From positions 806,001-870,000 of the forward strand of contig NZ_LT629786.1 of NCBI RefSeq assembly GCF_900105675.1: a stretch of 64,000 nucleotides of DNA. Reading direction: 5' to 3'. Source of the stretch: Pseudomonas synxantha (GTDB lineage: Bacteria; Pseudomonadota; Gammaproteobacteria; Pseudomonadales; Pseudomonadaceae). Position 1 is the stretch's first letter. Every line of letters begins with the position of its first letter. The translations under genes and the position numbers were made by a program. The notes beneath the pieces are model-generated. The model was not told where the DNA came from and did no database searches. It saw nothing but the letters and a program-made list of their open reading frames with translations. This document shows, in pieces, positions 26,067 through 35,137 of the stretch.

Positions 26067-26852
26067 ATGCTTCCGGCTCTATGGGTTGCCAAGACAGGCC
26101 TGTCCGCCCAGGACACCAACCTGACCACCATTTCCAACAACCTGGCGAACGTCTCGACCACGGGTTTCAAACGTGATCGCGCCGAGTTCCAGGACCTGCT
26201 CTATCAGATCAAGAAGCAGCCAGGTGCCCAGTCGACTCAGGACAGCGAATTGCCGTCGGGCCTGCAACTGGGTACTGGTGTGCAGATCGTCGGCACCCAG
26301 AAAAACTTCAGCGCCGGTAACCTGCAGCAAACCGGACAACCGCTGGACATGGCCATCAACGGCCGTGGCTTCTTCCAGGTGCTGCAACCGGATGGCACCA
26401 CCTCCTATACCCGTGACGGTACTTTCCACCTGGACTCCAATGGCCAGATCGTCACCGCCAACGGTTTCGCCTTGGAACCTGCCGTGGTGGTACCGCCGGA
26501 TGCCAAGACCTTTACCGTGGGCAACGACGGCACCGTGTCGATCACCGTGGCCGGCAACCCGGCGTCGCAAGTGATCGGCAACCTGCAAACCGCTGACTTC
26601 ATCAACCCGGCCGGCTTGCAGGCGATGGGCAACAACCTGTTCCTGGAAACCGCCTCCAGCGGCGCGCCGCAAATCGGCACCCCTGGCCTGAACGGTTTCG
26701 GCACCACCCTGCAAAGCACCCTGGAAACCTCCAACGTCAGCACCGTTGAGGAGATGGTCAACATGATCACCACCCAGCGCGCCTACGAGATGAACTCCAA
26801 GGTGATTTCCACCGCCGACCAGATGCTTTCGTTCGTTACGCAGAATCTGTAA
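26067..26852 (+). CDS. flgG: Flagellar distal rod protein FlgG
   Basis: This 261-residue protein starts MLPALWVAKTGLSAQDTNLT and has the SNNLANVSTTGFKRDRAEFQ rod motif and the C-terminal STVEEMVNMITTQRAYEMNS signature. It forms the distal rod that passes through the LP ring. It lies 57 bp after flgF, with AAGGAG upstream, in the same operon. Confidence 0.97.
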   Translation: MLPALWVAKTGLSAQDTNLTTISNNLANVSTTGFKRDRAEFQDLLYQIKKQPGAQSTQDSELPSGLQLGTGVQIVGTQKNFSAGNLQQTGQPLDMAINGRGFFQVLQPDGTTSYTRDGTFHLDSNGQIVTANGFALEPAVVVPPDAKTFTVGNDGTVSITVAGNPASQVIGNLQTADFINPAGLQAMGNNLFLETASSGAPQIGTPGLNGFGTTLQSTLETSNVSTVEEMVNMITTQRAYEMNSKVISTADQMLSFVTQNL

Positions 26853-26903
26853 TCCAGTCTGGGGCGCCCTTGAAGGCGCCTGCAACACCATGAGGTAAGG
26901 GTC

Positions 26904-27599
26904 ATGAATCGCTATGTTTCCGTTTTGGCATTGAGTGGGATCGCCGTGCTCGCGGGGTGTGTTGCCCCGACGCCAAAGCCCAATGACCCGTACTACGCGC
27001 CGGTGTTGCCGCGCACGCCATTGCCGGCGGCAGCCAACAATGGCTCGATCTACCAGGCCGGTTTCGAACAGAACCTGTACAGCGACCGCAAGGCGTTTCG
27101 GGTTGGTGACATCATCACCATCACCCTCAACGAGAAGACCCAGGCCAGCAAGAACGCCAACTCGCAGATCGGCAAGAACAGCAAGGCGAGCATCGGCCTG
27201 ACCTCGTTGTTCGGGGGTGGCCTCAGCACCAACAACCCCCTGGGCGGCGGTGACCTGAGCCTGGATGCCGGCTACAGCGGCGACCGCTCCACCAACGGCA
27301 AGAGTGCGGCAGGCCAGGGCAACAGCCTGACCGGTTCGATCACCGTGACCGTGGCCGATGTATTGCCCAACGGCATCATTGCCATACGCGGTGAGAAGTG
27401 GATGACCCTTAACACCGGCGATGAGCTGGTGCGCATTGCCGGGATGGTCCGCGCCGATGACATTTCCACCGACAACACGGTGCCTTCGACACGCATTGCC
27501 GATGCACGCATCACCTACTCGGGTACGGGTTCGTTTGCTGATGCCAGTCAGCCGGGCTGGTTCGACCGGTTCTTCCTTAGCCCGCTGTTCCCTTTCTAG
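26904..27599 (+). CDS. flgH: Flagellar L-ring lipoprotein FlgH
   Basis: The 231-residue lipoprotein has a type II signal with lipobox LAGC (Cys at residue 19). The family core follows: [20 protein letters not shown], a [14 protein letters not shown] stretch and [18 protein letters not shown]. It forms the outer-membrane L ring around the rod. It lies 51 bp after flgG, and flgI begins at its stop. Confidence 0.97.
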   Translation: MNRYVSVLALSGIAVLAGCVAPTPKPNDPYYAPVLPRTPLPAAANNGSIYQAGFEQNLYSDRKAFRVGDIITITLNEKTQASKNANSQIGKNSKASIGLTSLFGGGLSTNNPLGGGDLSLDAGYSGDRSTNGKSAAGQGNSLTGSITVTVADVLPNGIIAIRGEKWMTLNTGDELVRIAGMVRADDISTDNTVPSTRIADARITYSGTGSFADASQPGWFDRFFLSPLFPF

Positions 27600-27608
27600 G
27601 TGGCCACT

Positions 27609-28715
27609 TTGAACTTCAAACAGCTGATGGCGACGGCACTCTTGCTGGCCTTAAGCGCTGTGGCCCAGGCCGAACGCCTGAAGGACATCGCCAGTATTTC
27701 CGGCGTGCGTTCCAACCAGTTGATCGGCTATGGCCTGGTGGTGGGGCTCAACGGCACGGGTGACCAGACCACCCAGACGCCGTTCACCCTGCAGACCTTC
27801 AACAACATGCTCTCGCAGTTCGGCATCAAGGTGCCGCCAGGCTCGGGCAACGTCCAGTTGAAGAACGTTGCCGCCGTGTCGATCAGTGCCGATCTGCCAG
27901 CGTTCGCCAAGCCGGGCCAGGTGGTGGATATCACGGTTTCGTCCATGGGTAACTCGAAAAGCCTGCGCGGCGGCACCCTGCTGATGACTCCGCTTAAAGG
28001 TATCGACGGCAACGTCTACGCCATCGCCCAGGGCAACCTGGTGGTGGGCGGGTTTGACGCTGAAGGCCGCGACGGCTCGAAGATCACCGTCAACGTGCCG
28101 TCGGCCGGTCGCATTCCCGGTGGCGCCACGGTTGAACGCACCGTGCCGAGCGGTTTCAACCAGGGCAACAGCCTGACCCTGAACCTCAACCGTTCCGACT
28201 TCACTACCGCCAAGCGCGTGGTCGACAAGATCAACGACATGCTCGGCCCGGGCGTGGCCCAGGCCATCGACGGCGGCTCGATCCGCGTCACCGCGCCGCT
28301 GGACCCAAGCCAGCGCGTGGACTACCTGTCGATCCTGGAAAACCTTGAGGTCGACCCTGGCCAGGCCGTGGCAAAAGTCATTATCAACTCGCGTACAGGT
28401 ACTATCGTGATCGGCCAGAACGTCAAGGTTTCGCCGGCAGCGGTGACCCACGGCAGCCTGACGGTGACCATCACCGAAGACCCGATTGTCAGCCAGCCGG
28501 GGCCGCTGTCCAACGGCCAGACCGCCGTGGTCCCGCGCTCGCGGGTCAATGCCCAGCAAGAAGCCAAGCCGATGTTCAAGTTCGGCCCCGGCACCACCCT
28601 GGACGAGATTGTCCGCGCGGTGAACCAGGTGGGCGCAGCGCCCGGCGACTTGATGGCGATCCTTGAAGCTTTGAAACAGGCCGGCGCCTTGCAAGCCGAC
28701 CTCATTGTGATCTGA
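27609..28715 (+). CDS. flgI: Flagellar P-ring protein FlgI
   Basis: The periplasmic P-ring protein of about 368 residues has a signal peptide ending AQA before [20 protein letters not shown], the family's conserved start, and ends [10 protein letters not shown]. Two starts are possible: GTG 27600 directly after the flgH stop, without a ribosome site, or TTG 27609 with AGGTGG five bases upstream. I prefer the TTG; the mature protein is the same. It assembles the P ring with FlgA as chaperone; flgA is not in the window. Confidence 0.95.
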   Translation: MNFKQLMATALLLALSAVAQAERLKDIASISGVRSNQLIGYGLVVGLNGTGDQTTQTPFTLQTFNNMLSQFGIKVPPGSGNVQLKNVAAVSISADLPAFAKPGQVVDITVSSMGNSKSLRGGTLLMTPLKGIDGNVYAIAQGNLVVGGFDAEGRDGSKITVNVPSAGRIPGGATVERTVPSGFNQGNSLTLNLNRSDFTTAKRVVDKINDMLGPGVAQAIDGGSIRVTAPLDPSQRVDYLSILENLEVDPGQAVAKVIINSRTGTIVIGQNVKVSPAAVTHGSLTVTITEDPIVSQPGPLSNGQTAVVPRSRVNAQQEAKPMFKFGPGTTLDEIVRAVNQVGAAPGDLMAILEALKQAGALQADLIVI

Positions 28716-28725
28716 GGCCATGGCC

Positions 28726-29985
28726 ATGGATATGCGCAAAAGCGGCATCAGCAGCACGGCGGACTCGGGGTCTTACTCCGACTTGAACCGACTTAACCAG
28801 CTCAAGGTCGGCGCCGACAAGAACAGCGACGGCAATATGCGCAAGGTGGCGCAGGAGTTCGAGTCGCTGTTCCTCAACGAGATGCTCAAGTCCATGCGCT
28901 CGGCCACCGACGCCCTGGGCAAGGACAACCCGCTGAACACCCCGGCGGCCAAGCAGTATCAGGAAATGTACGACCAGCAGTTGGCGGTCTCGATGTCCCG
29001 CGAGGGCGGCGGTATCGGCCTGGCCGACGTGCTGATGCGCCAGATGCAGAAGAACAAGCCGGTGCAGGCCCAGGCCGCCACCTTGCAAGGTCCGGCCGCA
29101 GATGTGCCGGTGAAGAAAGTCGATGTGCCGACCGAGATTGGCGCCGGTACCCAGGCCGACGGGCCGCTGGGCCGCTCCAATGGCCAGCGGCCTTTGTGGG
29201 CGTATCGCGTGGCGGTTCCTGAGGGCACCAGTGCGCACACCAACGACATGGAGCTGATGAACCAGCGCCGTATCGCCTTGCCAAGCAAACTGGCCGACCG
29301 TCTGCTGGCTGGCATCGTGCCGAGTGCCCCGGTCGCCGCCGAAGCCAAAAGCGCGCCCCTGCGCAACAGCGCCGCCGATGACAATGTAGTCAGCAGCGCC
29401 GCCCGCAGCTTTGCCGTGCCAAGCGGAAAGATGCAGGTCTATGGCCGCGCCATTGCCCAGCCACCGCTGGCACCGGCGAAAAAAGCCTTCAGCTCCCAGG
29501 ATGAATTCGTCGCCACCATGTTGCCGATGGCCAAGGCGGCCGCCGCGCGTATCGGTATCGACCCCAAGTACCTGGTGGCCCAGGCCGCGCTGGAAACCGG
29601 CTGGGGCAAATCGGTGATGCGCGCCGAGGACGGCAGCAGCAGCCACAACCTGTTCGGCATCAAGGCCGGCCAGAGTTGGCAGGGCGGCCAGGCCCGGGCG
29701 ATCACCAGCGAGTTCCGCGATGGCGCGATGGTCAAGGAAACGGCGCAGTTCCGTTCCTATAGCTCCTACCAGGACAGCTTCCACGACCTTGTGACTCTGC
29801 TGCAAAGCCATGATCGCTATAAAGAAGTTGTGAAATCAGCCGATAACCCGGAACAGTTTGTACGCGAGTTGCAAAAAGCCGGTTATGCAACCGACCCGGC
29901 TTACGCCAGCAAGATTTCGCAGATCGCAAAAAATATGAACAGTTACCAGAACTACGCTGCCGCTGGCGCAACCACACATTTATAA
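28726..29985 (+). CDS. flgJ: Flagellar rod cap and peptidoglycan hydrolase FlgJ
   Basis: The 419-residue two-domain protein has an N-terminal rod-binding domain (NMRKVAQEFESLFLNEMLKS, about residues 34-110), a variable linker rich in Ala and Pro, and a C-terminal glucosaminidase domain (about 250-400). The latter contains AQAALETGWGKSVMR with the catalytic Glu and SSHNLFGIKAGQSW. It cuts peptidoglycan so that the rod can pass. ATG 28726 has TGAGG eight bases upstream and is preferred to ATG 28720. Confidence 0.96.
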   Translation: MDMRKSGISSTADSGSYSDLNRLNQLKVGADKNSDGNMRKVAQEFESLFLNEMLKSMRSATDALGKDNPLNTPAAKQYQEMYDQQLAVSMSREGGGIGLADVLMRQMQKNKPVQAQAATLQGPAADVPVKKVDVPTEIGAGTQADGPLGRSNGQRPLWAYRVAVPEGTSAHTNDMELMNQRRIALPSKLADRLLAGIVPSAPVAAEAKSAPLRNSAADDNVVSSAARSFAVPSGKMQVYGRAIAQPPLAPAKKAFSSQDEFVATMLPMAKAAAARIGIDPKYLVAQAALETGWGKSVMRAEDGSSSHNLFGIKAGQSWQGGQARAITSEFRDGAMVKETAQFRSYSSYQDSFHDLVTLLQSHDRYKEVVKSADNPEQFVRELQKAGYATDPAYASKISQIAKNMNSYQNYAAAGATTHL

Positions 29986-29995
29986 GGTCTGAACC

Positions 29996-32041
29996 ATGAG
30001 TTTGCTCAGTATCGGGATGTCAGGGCTCAACGCCGCTCAAGGATCGCTGTCGGTCTTGAGTAATAACATCGCCAACGTTAATACCCCAGGGTACTCGCGG
30101 CAGCAGACCACGCAGAATACCAACGCGTCGAACCCGTTCGGCGGTGTGTTCATCGGCACCGGTACCACCCTGGCTGACGTGCGCCGGGTGTACAACGAAT
30201 ACCTCGACACCGCCTACCAGAACAGCACGGCCCTGAACAACGATGCCAAGGCGTATCTGGATCAGGTCGGTGCCGTCGACAAAGTGTTGTCGGACAAGAC
30301 CACCGGTTTGTCCTCGGTGCTCAGTTCGTTCTTCGCCACCCTGCAGACCGCGGCGTCCAACCCCAATGATCTGTCTGCGCGGCAGCTGCTGGTGACCAAC
30401 GCTCAGACCCTGAGCAGTCGTTTCAACTCGATTTCGACGCAGTTGACCCAGCAGAAAGAGACCATCAACAACCAACTGAGCAGCATGAGTGAGCAGGTCA
30501 ATCAATTGACCGCCTCGATTGCCTCGCTCAACAAGCAGATCACCCAGGTGCAAGGCGCGTCGGGCAATGCGCCGGCCAACCTGCTGGACTCGCGTAACGA
30601 GGCGGTACGCTCGCTCAATGAATTGATCGGCGTAACGGCCACCGAGAAGAACGGCCAGTTCAGCGTGACCACCGGCACCGGCCAGTCCCTGGTAGAAGGC
30701 GGGATCTCCAATACGATTTCCGCAGTGCCGAGCAAAACCGATAACAGCCAGTACACCATTCAGTTGGACAACAACGGCACCCCCATGGACCTGGGTGGCG
30801 TGATCAGTGGCGGCAGCATCGGCGGCCTGTTGCGTTATCGCAGTGATGCCTTGATGCCGGCTATCAACGACCTGGGCCGTATCGCCATAGCGACCGCAGA
30901 CACCATCAACAACCAACTCGGCCAAGGCCTGGACCTCAATGGTGACTTCGGCGTTTCGTTGTTCAAAGACATCAACAGCGCCGTCGCCATTGCGTCGCGC
31001 AGCCAGGGGGCAGCGGGCAACAGTGCCGGGGCAAGCAACCTGAATGTAACGATCAAGGACAGCAGCAAGTTGTCCGCGTTTGACTACACCGTGAGCTTCA
31101 ACGACAAGACCGACCCCAACAAGGTCACGGTACTGCGCTCGGACGGCAAGGCCATGGGCACCTTTGATATGTCCGCCACGCCGCCGCCGACCATGGATGG
31201 CTTTACCCTGGCGCTGGATGGCAAGGGCACGATGGCCTATGGCGACAGCTTCAAGGTCAGCCCGACTGCCACCGGGGCCAGCAGTATTGGCGTGGCGCTC
31301 ACCGATGCGAACAAGCTGGCGTTTGCCGGCCCGTTGGCGGGTACCAGCAGCAACACCAACAGTGGCACGGGCACGTTCACCCAGCCGTCCCTGACAGTAC
31401 CGCTGGATATTAATGGCGGCGCCGACACCGCGCAGTTGCGCGCCGGTATTGAAAACTCGATGCCGGTGAAAATGGTCTTTGCCAAACCGGCCGCCGATGG
31501 CACGCAGTCCTACACGATCAGCGATTCCAAGGGCAACCCGATCAGCACCGGCTCGATTATTCCGGGGCAGGGCAACAAGATCACCGTGGACGTGCCGATG
31601 CGCGACGCCAGCGGTGCAGCGATCCCTGGCAAGAGCTTCAAGTTCGACACCACCGTCAACGGCTCACCGGCACAAGGCGACAGCACCACCTTCGCCTTCA
31701 ACAGTGGCGGTAAGTCCGACGGCCGCAACGCCCAGGAACTGCTGAACCTGCAAACCAAGGCCACTGTCGGCATGGGCGATGGCAACGGCGGCACCAGCCT
31801 GGTGGGAGCCAACAGCAAACTGGTTTCGCAAGTGGGGGCCAAGGCCAGCCAGGCCGGGGTCGACACCGCCGCCACCGGCGCCTTGCTGAGCGCCAACAAG
31901 GAAGCGCGCAACTCGGTATCCGGGGTCAACCTGGATGATGAAGCGGGTGACATGATCAAGTTCCAGCAGTACTACACCGCGTCGTCGCAGATCATCAAGG
32001 CTGCGCAGGAAACCTTCACCACACTGATGAATGCTCTTTAA
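29996..32041 (+). CDS. flgK: Hook-filament junction protein FlgK (HAP1)
   Basis: This 681-residue protein starts MSLLSIGMSGLNAAQGSLSV and has the SNNIANVNTPGYSRQQ motif. A coiled coil (about residues 140-190) follows, then a long variable central domain, and the conserved end MIKFQQYYTASSQIIKAAQE. At 681 residues it is longer than the enteric protein (about 550), with the extra length in the surface-exposed middle. It joins hook and filament. It is followed closely by flgL. Confidence 0.97.
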   Translation: MSLLSIGMSGLNAAQGSLSVLSNNIANVNTPGYSRQQTTQNTNASNPFGGVFIGTGTTLADVRRVYNEYLDTAYQNSTALNNDAKAYLDQVGAVDKVLSDKTTGLSSVLSSFFATLQTAASNPNDLSARQLLVTNAQTLSSRFNSISTQLTQQKETINNQLSSMSEQVNQLTASIASLNKQITQVQGASGNAPANLLDSRNEAVRSLNELIGVTATEKNGQFSVTTGTGQSLVEGGISNTISAVPSKTDNSQYTIQLDNNGTPMDLGGVISGGSIGGLLRYRSDALMPAINDLGRIAIATADTINNQLGQGLDLNGDFGVSLFKDINSAVAIASRSQGAAGNSAGASNLNVTIKDSSKLSAFDYTVSFNDKTDPNKVTVLRSDGKAMGTFDMSATPPPTMDGFTLALDGKGTMAYGDSFKVSPTATGASSIGVALTDANKLAFAGPLAGTSSNTNSGTGTFTQPSLTVPLDINGGADTAQLRAGIENSMPVKMVFAKPAADGTQSYTISDSKGNPISTGSIIPGQGNKITVDVPMRDASGAAIPGKSFKFDTTVNGSPAQGDSTTFAFNSGGKSDGRNAQELLNLQTKATVGMGDGNGGTSLVGANSKLVSQVGAKASQAGVDTAATGALLSANKEARNSVSGVNLDDEAGDMIKFQQYYTASSQIIKAAQETFTTLMNAL

Positions 32042-32055
32042 GGGAGGCTGGGACG

Positions 32056-33666
32056 ATGCGTATTTCTACACAGCAGTATTTCGAGACCAGTTCCGCCAAG
32101 TACCAGAGCAACTATTCCAGTGTGGTCAAGGCCCAGGACCAGGCCACCACCGGTATACGCGTGCAAACCGCCGCGGATGATCCGGTGGCGGCGGCGCGCT
32201 TGCTGATGCTGCAACAGCAGAAAGACATGCTGGGGCAGTTCAATGGCAACATCGACACCCTGAAAAACTCGCTGACCACCCAGGACAGCGTGCTGGAAAA
32301 TATCAATATCGCGATTCAGAGGGCCAGTGAGTTGGCGCTCAAAGCGGGCAACGTCGGCATCAGTGACGCTGACCGCAAATCGACCGCCGCGGAGATCGGC
32401 GCCATTGAAGACCAGGTCCTGGGCTTGCTCAATACCAAGGACTCCAGTGGTAATTACATGTTCTCCGGGAGCAAGACCGACACGCCTCCTTACTCGCGTA
32501 ACAATGACGGCACCTACAGCTACCAGGGCGATGACACGCCGTTGAGCTTGAAGGTTGCGGAAAATCTGTCGGTAGCCATGGGCAATACCGCCAAAAGCAT
32601 GCTGGAAAGCTCGGCGAACACTGGCCGTACGCAAACAGCACCTATCCTCGTGCCGCCAGCGGTCGACGATGGAAAGGTCACGGTGTCGGCCGGCCTGATT
32701 GCGGCTAACTCCAACTACAACAGCAGCTTTTCGGATGGCCAGCCGTATAAGCTGACGTTCACCAGCAGCACCCAATATGTAGTAACCGACAATGCTGGCA
32801 AGGACATTACCTCGGAGATTCCGGGCAATGGCACCTTCGATGCCACCAAGGAAGGCGGATCGAGTATCAAGCTGCGTGGGGTCAAGTTCGACATTGGCTT
32901 GAATCTGGGCAAGGACGCGCTGGGCAAGGACATACTGCCCGGCGCGCCAGCGGACGCCATTGTCAAGGATCGGGAGTTCAGCCTCTCGGTCAAGCCGGAC
33001 ACCTTCAGCGTATCGCGCACCCCGAGCAATCCGTCCACGGCACAACTGAGTGGCAGCACGGTGAGCGATCCGGCGGCTTACGCCAGCACCTTTCCCAACT
33101 CCGGTGTCATCGTCAAGTTCGGTGCGGCCGGCGCCTATGACCTGTACGCGCAGCCTTATACGGCAGACAGCCAGTCCATCGCCAGCGGTACCCTGGCGGC
33201 CGGTGCAACCTCGATCACGGCGGCAGGGGTGACCTTCGATGTCACCACCGCACCGGCTCCAGCCGCCGGCGACCAATTTTCGATCGGCGCCACCAGCAAC
33301 AAGAACGAAAACGTCCTCGACACCCTGAGCCATTTACGCAAAATCCTGGAAACGCCGTCAGACGGCAATCCGGCGGCGCAGAAGGAGCTCAAGGACGTGG
33401 TGGCCAAGTCCATCGGCAATCTGACCAATGCCTACGGTCAGATCGACCAGGCGCGTGGCTCCCTGGGCGCGCGCCTCAATGGCCTGGACATTCAGTCCAA
33501 GGAAAACGTCAGCCTGGACCTGGCCAATAGCACCACCATGAGCGCCTTGGGCAACGTCGACTTCGCCGAAGCCGCCATCAACCTGAGCTTGCAGCAGACC
33601 ATGCTGCAGGCCTCGCAGCTGGCCTTTGTGAAAATCTCGCAGTTGAGCCTGTTCAACAAGATGTAA
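32056..33666 (+). CDS. flgL: Hook-filament junction protein FlgL (HAP3)
   Basis: The 536-residue protein has a flagellin-like N-terminus (STQQYFETSSAKYQSNYSSV, QTAADDPVAAARLLML) and C-terminus (LQQTMLQASQLAFVKISQLS), which form the D0/D1 helices. Enteric FlgL is about 317 residues; the extra 200 lie in the middle (about 170-420) and form an enlarged surface domain. It is the last flg gene; the KAS III-like gene follows after 276 bp. Confidence 0.95.
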   Translation: MRISTQQYFETSSAKYQSNYSSVVKAQDQATTGIRVQTAADDPVAAARLLMLQQQKDMLGQFNGNIDTLKNSLTTQDSVLENINIAIQRASELALKAGNVGISDADRKSTAAEIGAIEDQVLGLLNTKDSSGNYMFSGSKTDTPPYSRNNDGTYSYQGDDTPLSLKVAENLSVAMGNTAKSMLESSANTGRTQTAPILVPPAVDDGKVTVSAGLIAANSNYNSSFSDGQPYKLTFTSSTQYVVTDNAGKDITSEIPGNGTFDATKEGGSSIKLRGVKFDIGLNLGKDALGKDILPGAPADAIVKDREFSLSVKPDTFSVSRTPSNPSTAQLSGSTVSDPAAYASTFPNSGVIVKFGAAGAYDLYAQPYTADSQSIASGTLAAGATSITAAGVTFDVTTAPAPAAGDQFSIGATSNKNENVLDTLSHLRKILETPSDGNPAAQKELKDVVAKSIGNLTNAYGQIDQARGSLGARLNGLDIQSKENVSLDLANSTTMSALGNVDFAEAAINLSLQQTMLQASQLAFVKISQLSLFNKM

Positions 33667-33942
33667 ATGGCGTTTCGTCAAGCGGCCCACTCTGGCAACA
33701 GGGCGGGCCGTTGTCGTTTATGGGGTTTAATTGTTGAAAGGTTTTGCACAAAGCACACAAAATTGAGTGACCTGTGAGTCATAAAGCGCATCTTCACTGT
33801 ATCGTGTGAAAAGGATAAGTCGTCGCAGGGTCCTTGCGCGGTGGCTTTCAGCGAGATTTTCATGGGGTTATCCCCTTTATTGTCAGCACTCCCGGCGTAG
33901 CCCGAGGGGTGTTCTCCAGCTATTTAGTATTGGGAAGCCATA

Positions 33943-34872
33943 ATGATTGGCATAAAAAGCATCGCCAGTTACGTGCCGGCAGACGGGATCGATAACTACG
34001 CCCAGGGTGCCAAATTCGCCAAGGATGAAGAGTTCATCATCGGCAAGATCGGTTCGGCGTTCCTGCCGCGCAAGGAAGCGGCACAGGAGACGTCCGACCT
34101 GTGTGTCGAAGCGGTCAACGCTTTATTTGCCAACAACCCGGCGTTGAAGCGCGAGTCTATCGACGCGCTGATCGTCGTCACCCAGAACGGCGATGAAGAG
34201 GGCTTGCCTCACACCGCAGCCATCGTCCAGGACAAACTGGGTCTGCCTACCCACGTGGCAGCCTTCGATATCTCCCTGGGCTGTTCCGGCTACGTCTATG
34301 GCATTTATGCGATGAAGGGCTTCATGGAAGCCGCCGGCCTGAAAAACGGCCTGCTGATCACCGCCGACCCCTATTCGAAGATCGTCGACCCCGAAGACCG
34401 CAACACCACCATGCTGTTCGGCGATGCCGCCACCGCCACCTGGATGGGCGAAGATGCACCCTGGTTGCTGGGCAAATCCAAGTTCGGCACCGACGGCTCC
34501 GGCGCGCCGCACCTGAAGGTCAGCGACGGCGTGTTCTTTATGAATGGCCGCCAGGTGTTCAACTTCGCCTTGCTCAAGGTGCCGGCGCACTTGCACGAGT
34601 TGCTCGCCGAGTCGGACCTCAAGGCCGATGACATCGACGCCTTTTGCATTCACCAGGGCAGTGCGGCCATCGTCGATGCCGTGGCACGCCGCTTTGAAGA
34701 AGCGCCGGTGGACAAATTCATCAAGGACATGGTCGAGACCGGTAACACCGTGTCGTCGAGCATTCCGCTGCTGCTGGAAAAGCACGTGATGGACGCCACC
34801 TGGAAGCGTGTGGCGATCAGTGGTTTTGGTGTGGGCCTGTCGTGGGGCTCGGCGATTCTCTATCGCCCATAA
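33943..34872 (+). CDS. Beta-ketoacyl-ACP synthase III (FabH)-like protein in the flagellin region
   Basis: The 309-residue thiolase-fold enzyme has the KAS III triad: C114 in ISLGCSGYVYG, H237 in CIHQGS and N268 in GNTVSSS. It should condense an acyl thioester with malonyl-ACP or transfer an acyl group. In P. syringae a KAS III gene (orf3) lies in the flagellin glycosylation island with fgt1 and fgt2 at this same place. The glycosyltransferases are absent here. It may make an acyl group for a modified sugar on flagellin; that role is inference. A strong terminator isolates it from fliC. Confidence 0.88.
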   Translation: MIGIKSIASYVPADGIDNYAQGAKFAKDEEFIIGKIGSAFLPRKEAAQETSDLCVEAVNALFANNPALKRESIDALIVVTQNGDEEGLPHTAAIVQDKLGLPTHVAAFDISLGCSGYVYGIYAMKGFMEAAGLKNGLLITADPYSKIVDPEDRNTTMLFGDAATATWMGEDAPWLLGKSKFGTDGSGAPHLKVSDGVFFMNGRQVFNFALLKVPAHLHELLAESDLKADDIDAFCIHQGSAAIVDAVARRFEEAPVDKFIKDMVETGNTVSSSIPLLLEKHVMDATWKRVAISGFGVGLSWGSAILYRP

Positions 34873-34889
34873 TGTTTTAGCGGCTGTAC

Positions 34890-34930
34890 AAAAAAACGCC
34901 GATGATCCTTCGATCATCGGCGTTTTTTTA
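34890..34930 (+). terminator. Rho-independent terminator after the KAS III-like gene
   Basis: CGCCGATGATC-cttc-GATCATCGGCG forms an 11-bp stem with an A run before it and seven T after it. It stops transcription ahead of the fliC promoter. Confidence 0.93.
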
Positions 34931-34975
34931 TTGGCGCCAGAAAAGCCAATGAAACCGGGGTTTTGTGCCGGTCTA

Positions 34976-34996
34976 AGCCCTTGAAATACAAGGGCT
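34976..34996. promoter_or_regulatory. Palindrome upstream of the fliC promoter
   Basis: AGCCCTTG-aaata-CAAGGGCT is a perfect 8-bp inverted repeat with a 5-base spacer, and outer GTGCC (34965-34969) and GGCAC (34997-35001) extend the symmetry. It lies 35 bp upstream of the FliA -35 element and 140 bp before fliC. It could be a regulator site or an RNA element; no binding protein is assigned. Confidence 0.45.
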
Positions 34997-35030
34997 GGCA
35001 CAGGGCTACTAAAAAAAATCAAAAAAATCC

Positions 35031-35057
35031 TCAAGCAACCGGCTACCACGACGATAA
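35031..35057 (+). promoter_or_regulatory. FliA (sigma-28) promoter of fliC
   Basis: TCAAG (35031-35035) and GACGATAA (35050-35057) are separated by 14 bases. The latter differs by one base from the FliA -10 GCCGATAA. It lies about 80 bp upstream of fliC, as expected for the late flagellin gene. Confidence 0.75.
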
Positions 35058-35137
35058 CTATTACGTAGGTTCTCTAGGCCACACCCGGCGGTCGCCAGGG
35101 CCGGAAGCCGCAGTATCCAACCAACGAGGATTTCGTC

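Noticed and set aside
33681..33713. Possible terminator after flgL (CGGCCC...GGGCCG)
   Set aside because: The stem is short with a long loop and no T run follows, so I did not call it a terminator.
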